NCBI GenBank assembly: GCA_003427395.1
Contig: BFEA01000461.1
Location: 780,336 to 809,662 of the forward strand
DNA from: Chara braunii
Taxonomy: Eukaryota > Streptophyta > Charophyceae > Charales > Characeae
Direction: 5' to 3'
Length of the DNA stretch: 29,327 nucleotides
Both the position numbers and the translations under genes were made by a program. The notes under the pieces were generated by a model. That model had not been told where the DNA came from. It worked only from the letters and a program-made list of their open reading frames with translations, and did no database searches. Below, in pieces: positions 1 to 11,379 of this stretch. Positions within the stretch are counted from its first letter, which is position 1. The number at the start of each line of letters is the position of its first letter.

Positions 1-418
1 AAACTTGTGATTTTCACACTCACACTAGTAGGTAGTGTACCGCTTCACACATGGATGCTTCTTGATGCACTCTTGGTGATTTGGGCTCACCAAACTTGTA
101 TTTTTCACGCTCACATCAGTAGGTAGTGTAGCGCTTCACACATGGATGCTTCTTGATGCAATCTTGGTGACTTGGGCTCTCCAAACTTGTGATTTTCACA
201 CTCACACTAGTAGGTAGTGTAGCGCTTCACACATAGATGCTTCTTGATGCAATCTTGGTGATTTGAGAGCTTCAAACTTGCGATTTGCACACTCTCACTA
301 GTAGGTAGTACAGCGCTGCACCCATGGATGCTTCTTGATGCAATCTTGGTGATTTGGGCTCTCCAAACTTGTGTTTTTCACACTCACACGAGTAAGTTGT
401 ATAGCGCTTGTTTCATAG
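1..418. repeat. 91-bp tandem satellite block
   Basis: About four and a half copies of a 91-bp monomer. Units begin near 1, 92, 183, 274 and 363 with the landmark AAACTTG(T/C)(G/A). Each contains CACTAGTAGGTAGTGTAGCG and GGATGCTTCTTGATGCAATC with a few substitutions. The block fades after 418 into about 60 bp of unrelated sequence before the next array. No coding content is visible. Confidence 0.93.
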
Positions 419-479
419 ATGACCTTTGATTCAACTTTGGTGATCTTGCCTACGTAGACTCTTGTTTTCACTTATGTAA

Positions 480-2085
480 TAGCATGTGATGTTCCGGTTG
501 ATCTTCCCTTCATATGCAAGTGTTTCCCATCTAGCCTAACATCTCCTTGTTTTTTTCATACTTAGTGTGATGTTGCGGTTGATCTTCCCTTCACATGCAT
601 GTGCTTTTCATTAGTCTAATCACTCATTGTCATGCTCACACTTAGTGTGATGTTCCGGTTGATCTTCCCTTCATATGCAAGTGTTTACCATCTAGTCTAG
701 CATCTCTTTGTCTTGTTCGTACCTAGTGTGATGTTCCGGATGATCTTCCGTTTATATGCATGTGCTTTTCATTAGTCTTGTCACTCACTGTAATGTTCAT
801 ACTTGATGTGATGTTCCGGTTGATTTTTCCTTCACATGCATGTGTTTTTCATTAGTCTAATGACTCATTGTCATGTTCATACTTAGTGTGATATTCCGGT
901 TGATCTTCTCTTCATATGCAAGTGTTTTCCATCTAGTCTAGCATCTCTTTCTCTTGTTCATACCTAGTGTGATGTTCCGTATGATCTTCCCCTCACATGC
1001 ATGGGCTTTTCATTAGTCTCGTCACTCATTGTAATCTTCATACTTAGTATGATGTTCCGGTTGATCTTCCCTTCACATGCAAGTGTCTTTCATTAGTCTA
1101 ATCACTCATTGTCATGCTCACACTTATTGTGATGTTCCGGTTCATCTTCCCTTCATATGCAAGTGTTTACCATCTAGTCTAGCATCTCTTTGTCTTGTTC
1201 GTACCTAGTGTGATGTTCCGGATGATCTTCTCCCTACATGCATGTGTTTTTCATTAGTCTAGTTACTCATTGTAATGTTCATACTTAGTATGATGTTCCG
1301 GTTCAACTTCCCTTCACATGCATGTGCTTTTCATTAGTCTAATCACTCACTGTCATGTTCATACTTAGTGTGATGTTCCGGTTGATCTTCTCTTCATAGG
1401 CAAGTGCTTTCCATCCAGTCTAGCATCTCTTTGTCTTGTTCATACTTAGTGTGATGTTCCGGATGATCTTCCCTTCACATGCTTGTGCTTTTCATTAGTC
1501 TTGTCACTCATTGTAATGTTCATACTTGGTGTGATGTTCCGGTTGATCTCCCCTTCACATGCATGTATTTTTCATTAGTCTAATCACTCATTGTCATGTT
1601 CATACTTCGCGTGATGTTCCGGTTGATCTTCCCTTCATAGGCAAGTGTTTTCCATCTAGTCTAGCATCTCTTTGTCTTGTTCATACTTGGTGTGATGTTC
1701 CGGATGATCTTCCCTTCACATGCATGTGTTTTTCATTAGTTTAGTCGCACATTGTAATGTTCGTACTTGGTGTGATGTTCCGGTTGATCTTCCCTTCTCA
1801 TGCATGTGCTTTTCATTAGTCTAGTCACTCATTATCATGTTCATACCTAGTGTGATGTTCCAGACGATCTCTCTCTTCATGTGCATGTGCTTTTCGCTAG
1901 TCTAACATCTCTTTATCTTGTTCAAACTTAATGTGATGTTCCAGTTGATCACCCCTTCACATGCATGTGCTCTCCACTAGTCTAGTCAATCATTGTCATG
2001 TTCATACTTAGTGTAAAGATCCGGATGATCTTCCCTTCATATGCATGTGCTTTTCATTAGTCTAGTCTCTCATTATCAAGTTCAT
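480..2085. repeat. 81-bp satellite with trimeric higher-order structure
   Basis: About 20 copies of an 81-bp monomer built around GATGTTCCGG, a CATGCATGTG or CATATGCAAGTG segment, and TCATTAGTCTA. Three monomer types rotate in order between about 651 and 1860. Type A has GCAAGTG and CATCTAGTCTAGCATCTC. Type B has GGATGATC and GTCACTCATTGTAATG. Type C has GGTTGATC and TAATCACTCATTGTCATG. A copies start near 651, 893, 1134, 1376 and 1619, so the higher-order period is about 242 bp. The short reading frame at 1559-1744 is chance. Confidence 0.92.
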
Positions 2086-4195
2086 GTTCCGGATCCTTAC
2101 CTTGTTGATCTCTACTCATTGTGCATGTGGTTTCCACTAGTCTAGTCCTTCATTGTCAAGTTCATGTTCCAGATCTTTTACTTTATTGAACTCTTTTCCT
2201 TTGTGCATGTGCTCCCACCTGTCTAGTCCCTAATTGTCAATTTCATCTTCCGGATCTTTACCTTGTTGATCTCTACCCCTTGTGCATGTGTTTTCCATTA
2301 GTCTTGTTTCCCATTGTCAAGTTCATGTTCCGGATCTTTACCTTGTTGATCTCTACTCATTGTGCGTGTGTTTTCCATTAGTCTAGTCTCTCATTGTCAA
2401 GTTCATGTTTCAGATCTTTACCTTGTTGATCTCTACTCATTGTGCATGTGCTTTCCATTAGTCTAGTCTCCCATTGTCAAGTTCATATTCCGTATCATTA
2501 CCTTGTTGATCTGTCCCCCTTGTGCATGTGTTTTCCATTAGTCTAGTCTCCCATTGTCAAGTTCATCTTTTGGATCTTTACCTTGTTGATCTCTACTCAT
2601 TGTGCTTGTGTTTTCCATTAGTCTACTCTCCCATTGTCAAGTTCATGTTCTCGATCTTTACCTTGCTGATCTCTTCTCGTTTGTGCATGTGCTCCCACTA
2701 GTCTAGTCCCTAATTGTCAAGTTCATATTCCGGATCTTTACCTTGTTGATCTCTATCCCTTGTGCATGTGTTTTCCATTAGTCTAGTCTTCCATTGTCAA
2801 CTTTGTGTTCTGGATCTTTTCCTTGTTGATCTCTAATCATTGTGTGTGTGCTTTCCATTAGTCTAGTATCCCATAGTCAAGTTCATGTTCCGGATCTTTA
2901 CCTTGTTGACCTTTACTTATTGTGCATGTGTTTTTCATTAGTCTAGTCTCTCATTGTCAAGTTCATATTCCGGATTTTTACCTTGTTGATCTCTACCCCT
3001 TGTGCATGTGCTTTCCATTAGTCTAGTATCCCATTGTCAAGTTCATGTTTCAGATCTTTACCTTGTTGATCTCTACTCATTGTGCGTGTATTTTCCATTA
3101 GTCTAGTCTCCCGTTGTCAAGTTCATGTTCCGGATCTTTACCTTGTTGATCTCCACTCATTATGCATGTGCTTTCCATTAGTCTAGTATTCCATTGTCAA
3201 GTTCATGTTCCGGATCCTTACCTTGTTCATCTCTACCCATTGTGCATGTACTTTCCAGTAGTCTAGTCTCCGATTGTCAAATTCCATGTTCCGGATCTTT
3301 TCTTTGTTGATCTCTACTCATTGTGCATATGTTTTCCATTAGTCTAGTCTCCCATTGTCAAGTTCATGTTCCGGATCTCTTACTTAGTTGATCTCTTCTC
3401 CTTTGTGCATGTGCTTCCACTAGTCTAGTCTCCCATTGTCAAGTTCATGTTCCGGATCTTTGCTTAACTAGTCTCTTCTCCTTGTGCATGTACTTTCCAT
3501 TAGCCTAGTGTCTCATTATCAAGATTATGTTTGATGTGGTGTTCCGGATCCTCACCTTATTGATCACTTCTCCTTGTGCATGTGCTTCCACTAGTCTAGC
3601 CTCTCTTTCTCAAAGTTCATGTTTCGGATCTTTACTTAGTTAGTCTCTGCTCTTTGTGCATGTGCTTTCCACTGGTCTAATCCTTCATTGTCAAGTTCAT
3701 GTTCCGGATCTTTTATTTTGTTGAACGCTTCTCCTTAGTGCATGTGCTTCCACTAGTCTAGTCTCTCATTGTCAAGTTCATGTTCCGGATATTTTACTTA
3801 GTTGAGCTCTTCTCCTTTGTGCATGTGCTTCCACTAGTCTAGTCTCTCATTGTGAAGTTCATGTTCCGGACCATTGCTTGGCTAGTCTCTTCTCCTTGTG
3901 CATATACTTTCCACTAGTCTAGTCTCTCATTGTCAAGTTTATGTTTGATGTGGTGTTCTGGGTCCTCACCTTGTTGATCACTTCTCCTTGTGCATGTGCT
4001 TTCACTAGTTTAGCCTCTCTTTGTCGAAGTTCATGTTCCGGATCTTTACTTAGTTAGTCTCTTCTCTTTGTGCATGTGTTTTCCGCTAGTCTAGTCTCTC
4101 ATTGTCAATTTCATGTTTGATGAGATATTCCGGATCTTTTCTTAGTTCGTCTCTTCTCTTTCAGTATGTGTTTTCCATTTGTCTAGCTTCTCATT
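2086..4195. repeat. 80-bp satellite block
   Basis: About 26 copies of an 80-bp monomer with the landmarks GTTCATGTTCCGGATCTTTA, CCTTGTTGATCTCTACTCAT and CCATTAGTCTAGTCTC. The landmark GTTCAT recurs at 2401, 2481, 2561, 2641, 2721 and onward with an almost exact 80-bp step. The monomer shares TTCCGGAT, GCATGTG, CATTAGTCTAGTC and CATTGTCA with the 81-bp family, so the two blocks have a common ancestor. Divergence and indels increase after about 3500, as expected toward an array edge. Confidence 0.92.
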
Positions 4196-4299
4196 GTCAT
4201 GTTATTCCAAAATATACTTATTCAATCTCGCACTCTGGGATGGGTGATCACCGTTTGGTTGCTGTTACGGGGAGCTGAATTGATTAAGAGTTCTTCTTG

Positions 4300-4300
<1 letters not shown>

Positions 4301-4383
<83 letters not shown>

Positions 4384-4488
4384 TCCTTTCTCTTTCCTCA
4401 TCTCGCGCCCCCCCTCTCCTTTTCCCTCTCCCCCCTTTCCCCCCTTCCTCCTCTAGACCCCTCTTTCGCCTTCCCCTTTATTACCTTG

Positions 4489-4555
<67 letters not shown>
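4301..4555. repeat. Polypyrimidine tract with two (CT)n microsatellites
   Basis: Two nearly pure CT runs (about 4303-4381 and 4492-4555) flank about 110 bp that is mostly C and T. The + strand is therefore pyrimidine over roughly 250 bp with few interruptions. Reading frames across it give only Leu-Ser repeats and are not genes. Such tracts are known to be able to form triplex (H-DNA) and to vary in length. Confidence 0.95.
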
Positions 4556-4558
<3 letters not shown>

Positions 4559-7363
4559 CCCTCACTTGGCATAAGACTAACCCTTCCTACCTCACTTGGA
4601 AAACATTGCCAGGGTACGGACGGTGACCGAAATCAGACCTCACTTGGTGGAGAAAGAGAGGACAAGGGGAGGATAGTCTGTCTCTTGTGCCACCAAGAAG
4701 GCAAAAGAAAGGACGTTTGAAAAAGTGGGAGAAAGGCGGGATCTGGAAGGAAACATAAGTTGAAAGAGAGGTCAGTTTGACTCAACCATTTCCCCGACTG
4801 CATGACTATGAGAAGAGAATGGGCTGATTGAGCATCAAGAGGGAACAAAGAGCAGCCAAAGGATTCGAAAAGATAGGCATGTGGGAAGGGCTATGTGTTC
4901 ACCCCCAACGGGAGATTGTATGGATTCTCTTGCCTGTGTGGGATTGTGCAGGTGAGTGATGGCTAGAAATGCCTTGAGCGGGATAGGGGCGAGAGGAACT
5001 GGACACCAAAAGTGAAAGGGAAGAGGGACAAAGAGGGCTATGGGACCCTTGACATAGAACCAACCCATGAGAATGACTCTTGCGCGTGAGGACTCGAAGT
5101 GGAAATGAGAGTGCAATTATACCAAGGAAATTGTGATGTTATGAGTGCATGCATATGAGGATCCCGAAAGGACTAAGGGGCCTACTTCAATGAGGAAAAC
5201 AGCAAATTGTGAGACCGAAGGATGCTTAGAGGCGAGGCGGAGGATGGCTCCGCCACACCCCGATGACGTCATATAGTCACATTGCTTAGGGAAATGGTGT
5301 GTGGCCTAAGGATGACACTTAGCCTATGCACAAGAGAAGAGAAACACTCAAAGAATCATTGGACTGCCTGCGTATTGGAAGGAGCAATTGCATGAGAACA
5401 CAACAAAGAAAAAAAAAAAATCAGCGTTGCGGAACGGCCAGCGAGACTACCACCCGGCGTGAGGGCTGAGTTACATCCCCAATGTCAAAGCTCTCTCGCG
5501 CGATGGCCCACCCTATCCATCTCAAAGCACTAGGTGGGTGTGACCTTGGGACGAATGGCCCGCGCCCTGAGCATGAGTGAGGGCGGACCGAGCCAACTGG
5601 GACCCACAGTGGGGTTGACTAAGGCTCGAAAGTCTACCAGGGTTTGGCCCTACAAAAAATGGTGGAGTTGACGGACATGGGGATAAACTGACCCTTGCGA
5701 TTCCAAGGGGGGCGCCCGGCGCATTGACGTGTACACAACCCAAGATAAGGAAAATGAACTTGTGTTTGCTCTTTCCCTTGTGAGAAATCAGATTTGAGAG
5801 TGGCTGGGCGCATGGCATGGCCAAGCCTGGAGGTATAACATGCATGCTATGCACTTGATCAGCCTTTCCTTTGAGGTATGGCTCTAACCCCCTTCGTCCG
5901 GTGCTGGTGTTCGCTAGTCCGGGGAAGCCTTGGGCAAGTCGCAGGTCGACCCCTCCTCTTCGTATGAAAGAAGGGCTCCGGTTACCTGGCACGTGGTCGG
6001 TGTTTGGCTTAGGCCAGGTTCAAATGAAAATCCCATGGCGGAGTGATCCGACCGAATGGGTGTTTTTCCCTTCTTCTTTGAGCCCAGTGGGCTCATGCAC
6101 TTTGCACTTTTTTTTTAAATGCTTGAAGGAACCAACATGAACACAACGGGTCATCAAGAAAGAACAATCCTACCCTATGAAAGAACAGACAAGTGAAGAG
6201 AAGGGAAATGAAGGGAGTTGCTGGACTCCAAGAAAAACTAGCTCACCCTTGAAGATTCTCACGAGAAGGAACCAACCACTATGTATGAAAGTAGGGGGAG
6301 TGACACTCATTGTCCTGAGAGAAAATCTGTGAGTTATGGGTAGAAAGCGTTGGGTGCACCAAGCGAATGGCACTTGTACTATATGTGTCCCACTTGGGAC
6401 TTGTGTTTGCATGATGGAATTCGAGCGTCCTGCCTTTCGGAAGGAAAGGATTGGTCTGCACCGGTCAGTGCGGGTTGTGAAACGTCGTTCTCTTTTATAG
6501 GCTGCCGTGTGTTCGTATGTGGAGGTCAGGCCACTGAGCTGTCGGACGAGAGTTTGTCACGTCGGTTGATTAGTAGCATTCTCGTTCGAGCAGTGACGGA
6601 CTTCGGCTCGATGATGTGTCGGACGGGGTGTGAAATCTCCTCAAGCGAGGCTTAACCTGTTGGCTGGCGGAGGGAGTATTACTGCATGCGGACAAAGACG
6701 GAGCCTCGGAGGCGATTAGTAGTTTCTCGTAGCATGGTTTTGGGAAAGGCTGATTCTTGTCAGACCGATGGAAGTGAATGCCCGGACGACTGACTTTGTC
6801 CCTGTATGTAGGCACTCGAGGTAACCCTCGGTGTCGGTATGGATGTGCAAAGCGGCAAGACGGGATGGGGTATTCTGGGTAAGGAGGAAAGGGCGAATGC
6901 CTTGTCGAGACCTGGGTACCACGCTCGCGACGATAAAACTCTACCGATAGTACAAGTGGAGAGACCATATTGAGGATGGCCAGTGAGGAGATGACCGGCC
7001 CATATGTGAGGTTGCCTAATTTTTTTTTGAGTTCCCCCTCTGTAAAAATTGATTGAGCCTGGACTGTTGGACGGGACATATTTCTAAGTCTATTCCCCCC
7101 CCCATCTAAGTCCACATGAGTGAAAGACGATCGGAAGGAAGGAGGATAGAGGTCAATTGAAATGGAACCAAGAGAAAGAATGTGGGCGAATGGATGGCCG
7201 GCCGAGGGAATTATAGGAAGGGGGTACTTAGGAAAGGGGAGGTAAAATAGGGAGACCTTAATGAGGGGTCTGAAATAATTCTCATCTAGGACAAGGGTTG
7301 ACCTGACTTAAAGGATCGGTTGGTGCCTTTTTATGAAAACAGGGGTCGGATGCTGAAAACAAG
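4556..7363. other. Gene-free spacer, no confident gene
   Basis: No reading frame here shows a domain or family motif I recognise. Local landmarks are an A12 run (5409-5420), a T9 run near 6109, a T run near 7020 and a C run near 7086. The longest candidate is on the minus strand at 6570-7115 (181 codons). Its amino-terminal half has a fairly protein-like composition, but nothing supports it beyond length, so I do not call it. If the retroelement reaches this far upstream, its 5' LTR would have to lie here, but I found no stretch matching the sequence downstream of pol. Confidence 0.5.
5236..5271. promoter_or_regulatory. Perfect hairpin next to a TGACGTCA palindrome
   Basis: GGCGGAG (5236-5242) pairs with CTCCGCC (5248-5254) across a 5-nt loop. 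Nine bases later lies TGACGTCA (5264-5271), the classical full bZIP/CRE-type palindrome. No gene start follows closely, so a regulatory role is only possible. An 8-bp site can also occur by chance. Confidence 0.25.
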
Positions 7364-7371
7364 ATGGCGCG

Positions 7372-8154
7372 ATGGTTGCCTTCCCCGATCTATACATGCC
7401 AGTAGATGTAAAGGATGGGGTATGGGTCGTCCTCCTGGAAAATGGAACGTGGACGGACCTTGAACCAACGTATCAAACGGTAATGCTGGAAGAAGAGGAT
7501 GCTTTCCTTTGGATAGAAACAATATGGACTAATGTCAGCCTAACGAGGTTGTCGCCAAGTTTAATGGATCTGGAATTCCGAGGGACAGTGGAAGCCCGGG
7601 GGTGGGTCTACTTGTCGCAAGATGGGGGAAAAGCTATGATCGTAGAGTTGGCGCTCGGGAATACACCGAACGAGTTGTTTAGGAAGGCATGAGCAGAGGT
7701 TGTGTGGGTTGCATGTCAACGGAGGGAAATGGAAATGGAAAAGGTAGACGTACGGATGAAACTTGGGGATAGAGGAAGCATGAGGCGACCCATAAGAACC
7801 ATGCGATGTATGCTGCCCTCCTTCCTAGTGGATGCGGTTTTCGGAACCCGGAGCAGGCTAGTACGGATATGCCAGTCCATGATGAATCTCGGGCTATACC
7901 AATGTGCTAGGCAAAATTTTTTTCGGTTATTAGTAGAGATGGGGCCGTTTGAGGGGAACTGGGCGGAGGAGCTGGCCGAGATACTAAACTGTCTTAGCAT
8001 AGACAATATCTTTGTCCCTAGCGCTGTGCATTGGGGGATAGTCTACAGGAATGTGGCAATAGGGGAGACGTTTCTAGATGGGGTAAAGGAGTTGGTATAC
8101 GACGAGGAGGACGACTTCCGTGATGAAGACGAAGATGAAGAGATAGAGGACTGA
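7372..8154 (+). pseudogene. Four-copy family, unit 1 (interrupted by one TGA)
   Basis: This is a reading frame of about 260 codons in a single phase, interrupted once by TGA at 7690-7692. It starts at ATG 7372 and ends at TGA 8152. It aligns along its whole length with three copies downstream. The amino-terminal beta-rich part reads AFLWIETIW. The middle reads VYLSQDGGKAMIVELALGN. A helical part holds LPSFLVDAVFG. The family signature is FFRLLVEMGPFEGN (GPF codons at 7942-7950), followed by an acidic tail rich in D and E. I see no signal peptide or membrane segment. The family is not one I recognise and I assign no function. The internal TGA sits where unit 3 has TGG (9618). This is the least damaged copy, with no frameshift. 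Confidence 0.72.
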
Positions 8155-8226
8155 GACTTCTAAGAGGGGTGGGAAAACTTAACTTAGGGAGGACGGGTGG
8201 CCTAATATTGTGCAGGAAAGGGAAAG

Positions 8227-8980
8227 ATGACTAAAGAAAAAATGATGATGGAATACACCTTCAAAGGCTGAGAACCACGACGACTCAGAGGAGGAATAGA
8301 AATGCCTATACCAACAGGGAACGGATGGAGAGGGACCACGTGCGACTGGATTGGGTTTGAGGTTGTCCGGTACTTGTCATATGTATGGATAGAGCGGATT
8401 TGAAACCCGATAAGGGAAGAGGAAGGTTGGGATGATATAGCAGAAGGCAAGGTAGAGTCAGTCGGAACGATTGATCTTTCCGAGGATGAATGACACTTGT
8501 TTTGCACTATGTTAGCAATGGGACAAGACCCGATGTGGCTTCTAGGGGATGCAGAGGCCCGAACCCGAAAAGAAGGCAAGTGGTTCGCCAACGAGGGGTG
8601 GGACGAAGTCAGTAGCAGAGTTGTGATGGGAGGATGGAAGGAACTTAAGCCTCCATGTCTACGGATAACGGCTTGGGTACTAGAGTTCATAGCCGAGTGG
8701 TTTGGAGGGTTTGAACACATTTTAGAAGTAGCCGACTCCATGAGAAAGGTGCATATAGAGTGTGCCTGGCTGACTGAGGAGTTCTATAGGCTCTCGTTGA
8801 AATATGGGCCCTTCGACGGATAAAGTCGAGGAAGTCATCATCGTCCTAAGAATAGGCAGGTATAACCGCCCAGAGGTAGAGGCAGAGTCTTGGGACGTCA
8901 TAGTTAATCGGGAGGCGGCGGCAACACCCTTCTACGTAGACGATGTCTTTAAACTATTTGAGGTGTTGTGGTTCGACTAA
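8227..8980 (+). pseudogene. Four-copy family, unit 2 (three TGA, one frameshift)
   Basis: The frame opens at ATG 8227 and runs in one phase to about 8818, with TGA at 8269, 8401 and 8491. It then shifts phase and continues to the stop at 8978-8980. Visible family landmarks are the IEMPIP and WIGFEVV stretch, GTIDLSEDE, MGGWKEL, VLEFIAEWFGG and FYRLSLKYGPFDG (GPF codons at 8806-8814). The post-shift tail FYVDDVFKLFE matches the tails of the other units. TGA 8401 aligns with Trp codons of units 1 and 4, and TGA 8491 aligns with the Trp of unit 3. The start could also be ATG 8302. Function is unknown. Confidence 0.68.
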
Positions 8981-9299
8981 ACGAGGATGAGGGATCCATC
9001 ATCGCGAAAATGCCTGAGTGTGGAGGGTGCTTGTGAATTGAGGTGTAACATAAGAAAGGGAGTGTGTACATTAGGTCGTAGATGGTGCATAAGGATCGAA
9101 ACAAGGGGGAAGTGGCAACAACCGGAAAAGGGGGGCAGGGGTAGAATTGTATGTGTACGAGTCGTGGATAGCGGCAAGAACCAGTGTACGATAAGTAGGG
9201 AGGGTTGAAAGACTAAAACGCCAAAGGCATGGAATCTCGGTGGGTGCAGCAATCGGACTAAGAAAGCAGGAAAGGAAACATTGCGAGATGACCCGGTGA

Positions 9300-10074
9300 A
9301 TGACGTTCTGGGAGGATAGACCTCGTGGGATCCTGCCACCAAGAATATCAGAAGGCAAGGTCGAAATAAGCGTGCCGGCAAGAAATACGGTAGGCAATCC
9401 GGTAATGAACTGGGTGGGGGTAGAGTTGGTGGAAGATACGGTGTACCTAGTAGTGAAGCTCGAATGACGTGCAAGAGGGGAGTTTGGGGGCGTAGACTTG
9501 AACCTCCCAGGGCGTGTACATGCGACGGGATCCTTACACCTGTCGGAAGAGGGATGGCGGACCTTTGGGATTGCTTTGGCTTCCAGGGATGACCCCGTAC
9601 GAATGTTCGAAGGGGCATGGAAAATAACCTGGCGGGAGGGGTTTAAGTTTGCAGACCCGGAACGAGATGACGTAACGGCGGAGGTAAAAGTCGCTGCGGC
9701 GGGAGTTTTCAAGCTGCCAAATGAGGTCATACGGATGAGTCTACCACCCTTCCTGCTAAGACAAATGGGAGGCATAGAACGAATGGAGCAGGCGGTGACT
9801 GGCGTGACAAGGCTAAATTTTGACGAAGCATTAATATATCGAGAATACTATCGGGCCTTCCTAGAGATGGGGCCTTTCGGGGACGAACAAGGGCGCGAGG
9901 TACTTTGCATTCTACGAGCAGCGGTAAATACTAAGCCAGAGTCCCACAAATAAGTGAGGAGACCATGTGGAGAGTCGTCCGGAGGTAGGTCGGGGCGCGA
10001 CCTACATAGATGATCTCTACCGACTCTACGAACAACCAGAGGAGGCTACTGCTCCCGGGGGTATAGAGGGATAG
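9300..10074 (+). pseudogene. Four-copy family, unit 3 (one TGA, two tail frameshifts)
   Basis: From ATG 9300 the frame runs to 9953 with one TGA at 9465-9467. Landmarks are GKVEISVPA, WVGVELV, LHLSEEGWRTFGIALAS, GAWKITW, LPPFLLRQMGG and YYRAFLEMGPFGDE (GPF codons at 9870-9878). The tail then needs two phase changes, near 9950 and near 9985, to reach ATYIDDLYRLYEQPEE. That segment aligns with the tails of units 2 and 4 and stops at 10072-10074. This copy keeps the Trp codons at two columns (9555 and 9618) where other copies carry TGA. Its own TGA falls on a column that is Trp in units 1 and 4. Function is unknown. Confidence 0.68.
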
Positions 10075-10193
10075 TTGGGACTAGAAAAGAGAAATGAAAA
10101 CACGAAGGGCAAGGGAGGCAGTAGGTGAGCAGATTCTGAAGATTGGCTTTAACCCTTTCTACATGGACTATGCAGGGAATCAACAAGGTAACA

Positions 10194-11010
10194 ATGGCAG
10201 CAAGACGTGAGCGAGTGGAACGCCAGCCCCGTGTGCGAATGGAAGGCCAGCTTCGGTACCCCGGACCGCCCTGGAAGAACGGTGGACGATGGGAAGTATC
10301 CCTACCATCGAGTTCTACCTATCGGGGGTTCGACACAGAATGGCGGGCCGTGACTTTGGGAAGGGACGCCGCCTTCATGTTGGTAGAATGTCGGTGGATA
10401 GGGATGAGACTCAACCGAGGACCCGGAGACGATATATTTTCCAATCTGGAAGTTACCCGGACCATGTATCTACCTGAGATCGGCTGACACTCGCTGGGGG
10501 TAGAGATAGCACGAGGTCACGAGTTAGCACCGGTCTTTCGAAGGGCCACCCGGACGTTGACCCGGATAGGACAATCGGTCAGGGGAAGAAGGAACGTGGG
10601 TTTGCTAACCCGGGTGGAAATGGGAGGTTGGAGGGAGTTCAGGGCACCGACCACACCGCTGAGATGCCGAGTGCCCCGTTTTATGATAGACCTCGTCTTC
10701 GGAAGCCTTGCAAGGGCGCGGGAGCTGGCAGACTCAGCGATAGTCTGGGCAGGCCAATTTCTCTCCCCTACCATTGGGATGTTTTACGATGTCGCTGTGG
10801 AGCACGGGCCATTCTGGGGAAACAGGGCCCACGAATTACTAGAAGTCATCCACATCCTGATGTTTTGTGCGCCCCGGCTAGACTGGACAGGGTGCGAACG
10901 CATAATCCAAAGGGAAATCGAGATAGGGGGAGAATTATCTAACGGAGGTGGCTCAACTATTCGAGGAGCCTACCGAACCAGAAGAGCCTCGAGGGCGAGA
11001 GCGGGATTAG
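10194..11010 (+). pseudogene. Four-copy family, unit 4 (one TGA, one tail frameshift)
   Basis: The likely start is ATG 10194; the phase is also open back to 10143. The phase is single down to about 10926, with TGA at 10485-10487. Landmarks are GGRWEVSLPS, AFMLVECRW, MGGWREF, VPRFMIDLVFG, ARELADS and FYDVAVEHGPFWGN (GPF codons at 10806-10814). A one-base change in the G5 run at 10926-10930 is enough to reach the family tail ENYLTEVAQLFEEPTEPEE, which stops at 11008-11010. TGA 10485 aligns with the Trp of unit 3 (9555). Function is unknown. It lies about 550 bp upstream of the gag start in the same direction. Confidence 0.68.
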
Positions 11011-11379
11011 CATCCGCAGGCGGGTCAATAGGGCAGATCGAGCATAGTTCGCTGCGTACGAAAGTTCGCTGATAGGAATAGGAAAGGGGCCTCGGATCTG
11101 GGTGGTTAAAAACCACTAGAAAAAACAAAGAAGGGGGGGTAGACTCCTAATGATTGACCATAACCCTGAAGGTCAAAAACGGGAAACGCTGCTCAGGAAG
11201 ACTTCCCCTAGCAGGATGCCTAACTCGGACTTCCTCGCGTCGGCCGACGGGACAAGGGCACTACAAACGAGCTTGTGATAAAGGAAGCCCAGTCACGTTC
11301 ATAGCTCGGCTAGGCGGCAGGGTCAGTCGTGGCTCCTCCTTAAGGAAGGGCAATCAGGAAACAGGGATAGGAAAGGAGA

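Noticed and set aside
4199-4626. Leu-Ser rich reading frames
   Set aside because: They are translations of the (CT)n tract and have no other content.
6570-7115. 181-codon minus-strand reading frame
   Set aside because: Its composition is partly protein-like, but there is no motif, homologue in the window or supporting signal.
7690-9467. Introns as the explanation for the stops in the four-copy family
   Set aside because: Homology continues without a gap on both sides of each stop, so nothing needs to be spliced out.
7372-11010. Alternative genetic code with TGA as Trp
   Set aside because: The intact 1085-codon gag-pro frame uses TGG for Trp and needs no TGA, and the damaged genes also carry frameshifts and other stops. 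Decay or editing explains the pattern more simply, although the bias itself is kept as a finding.
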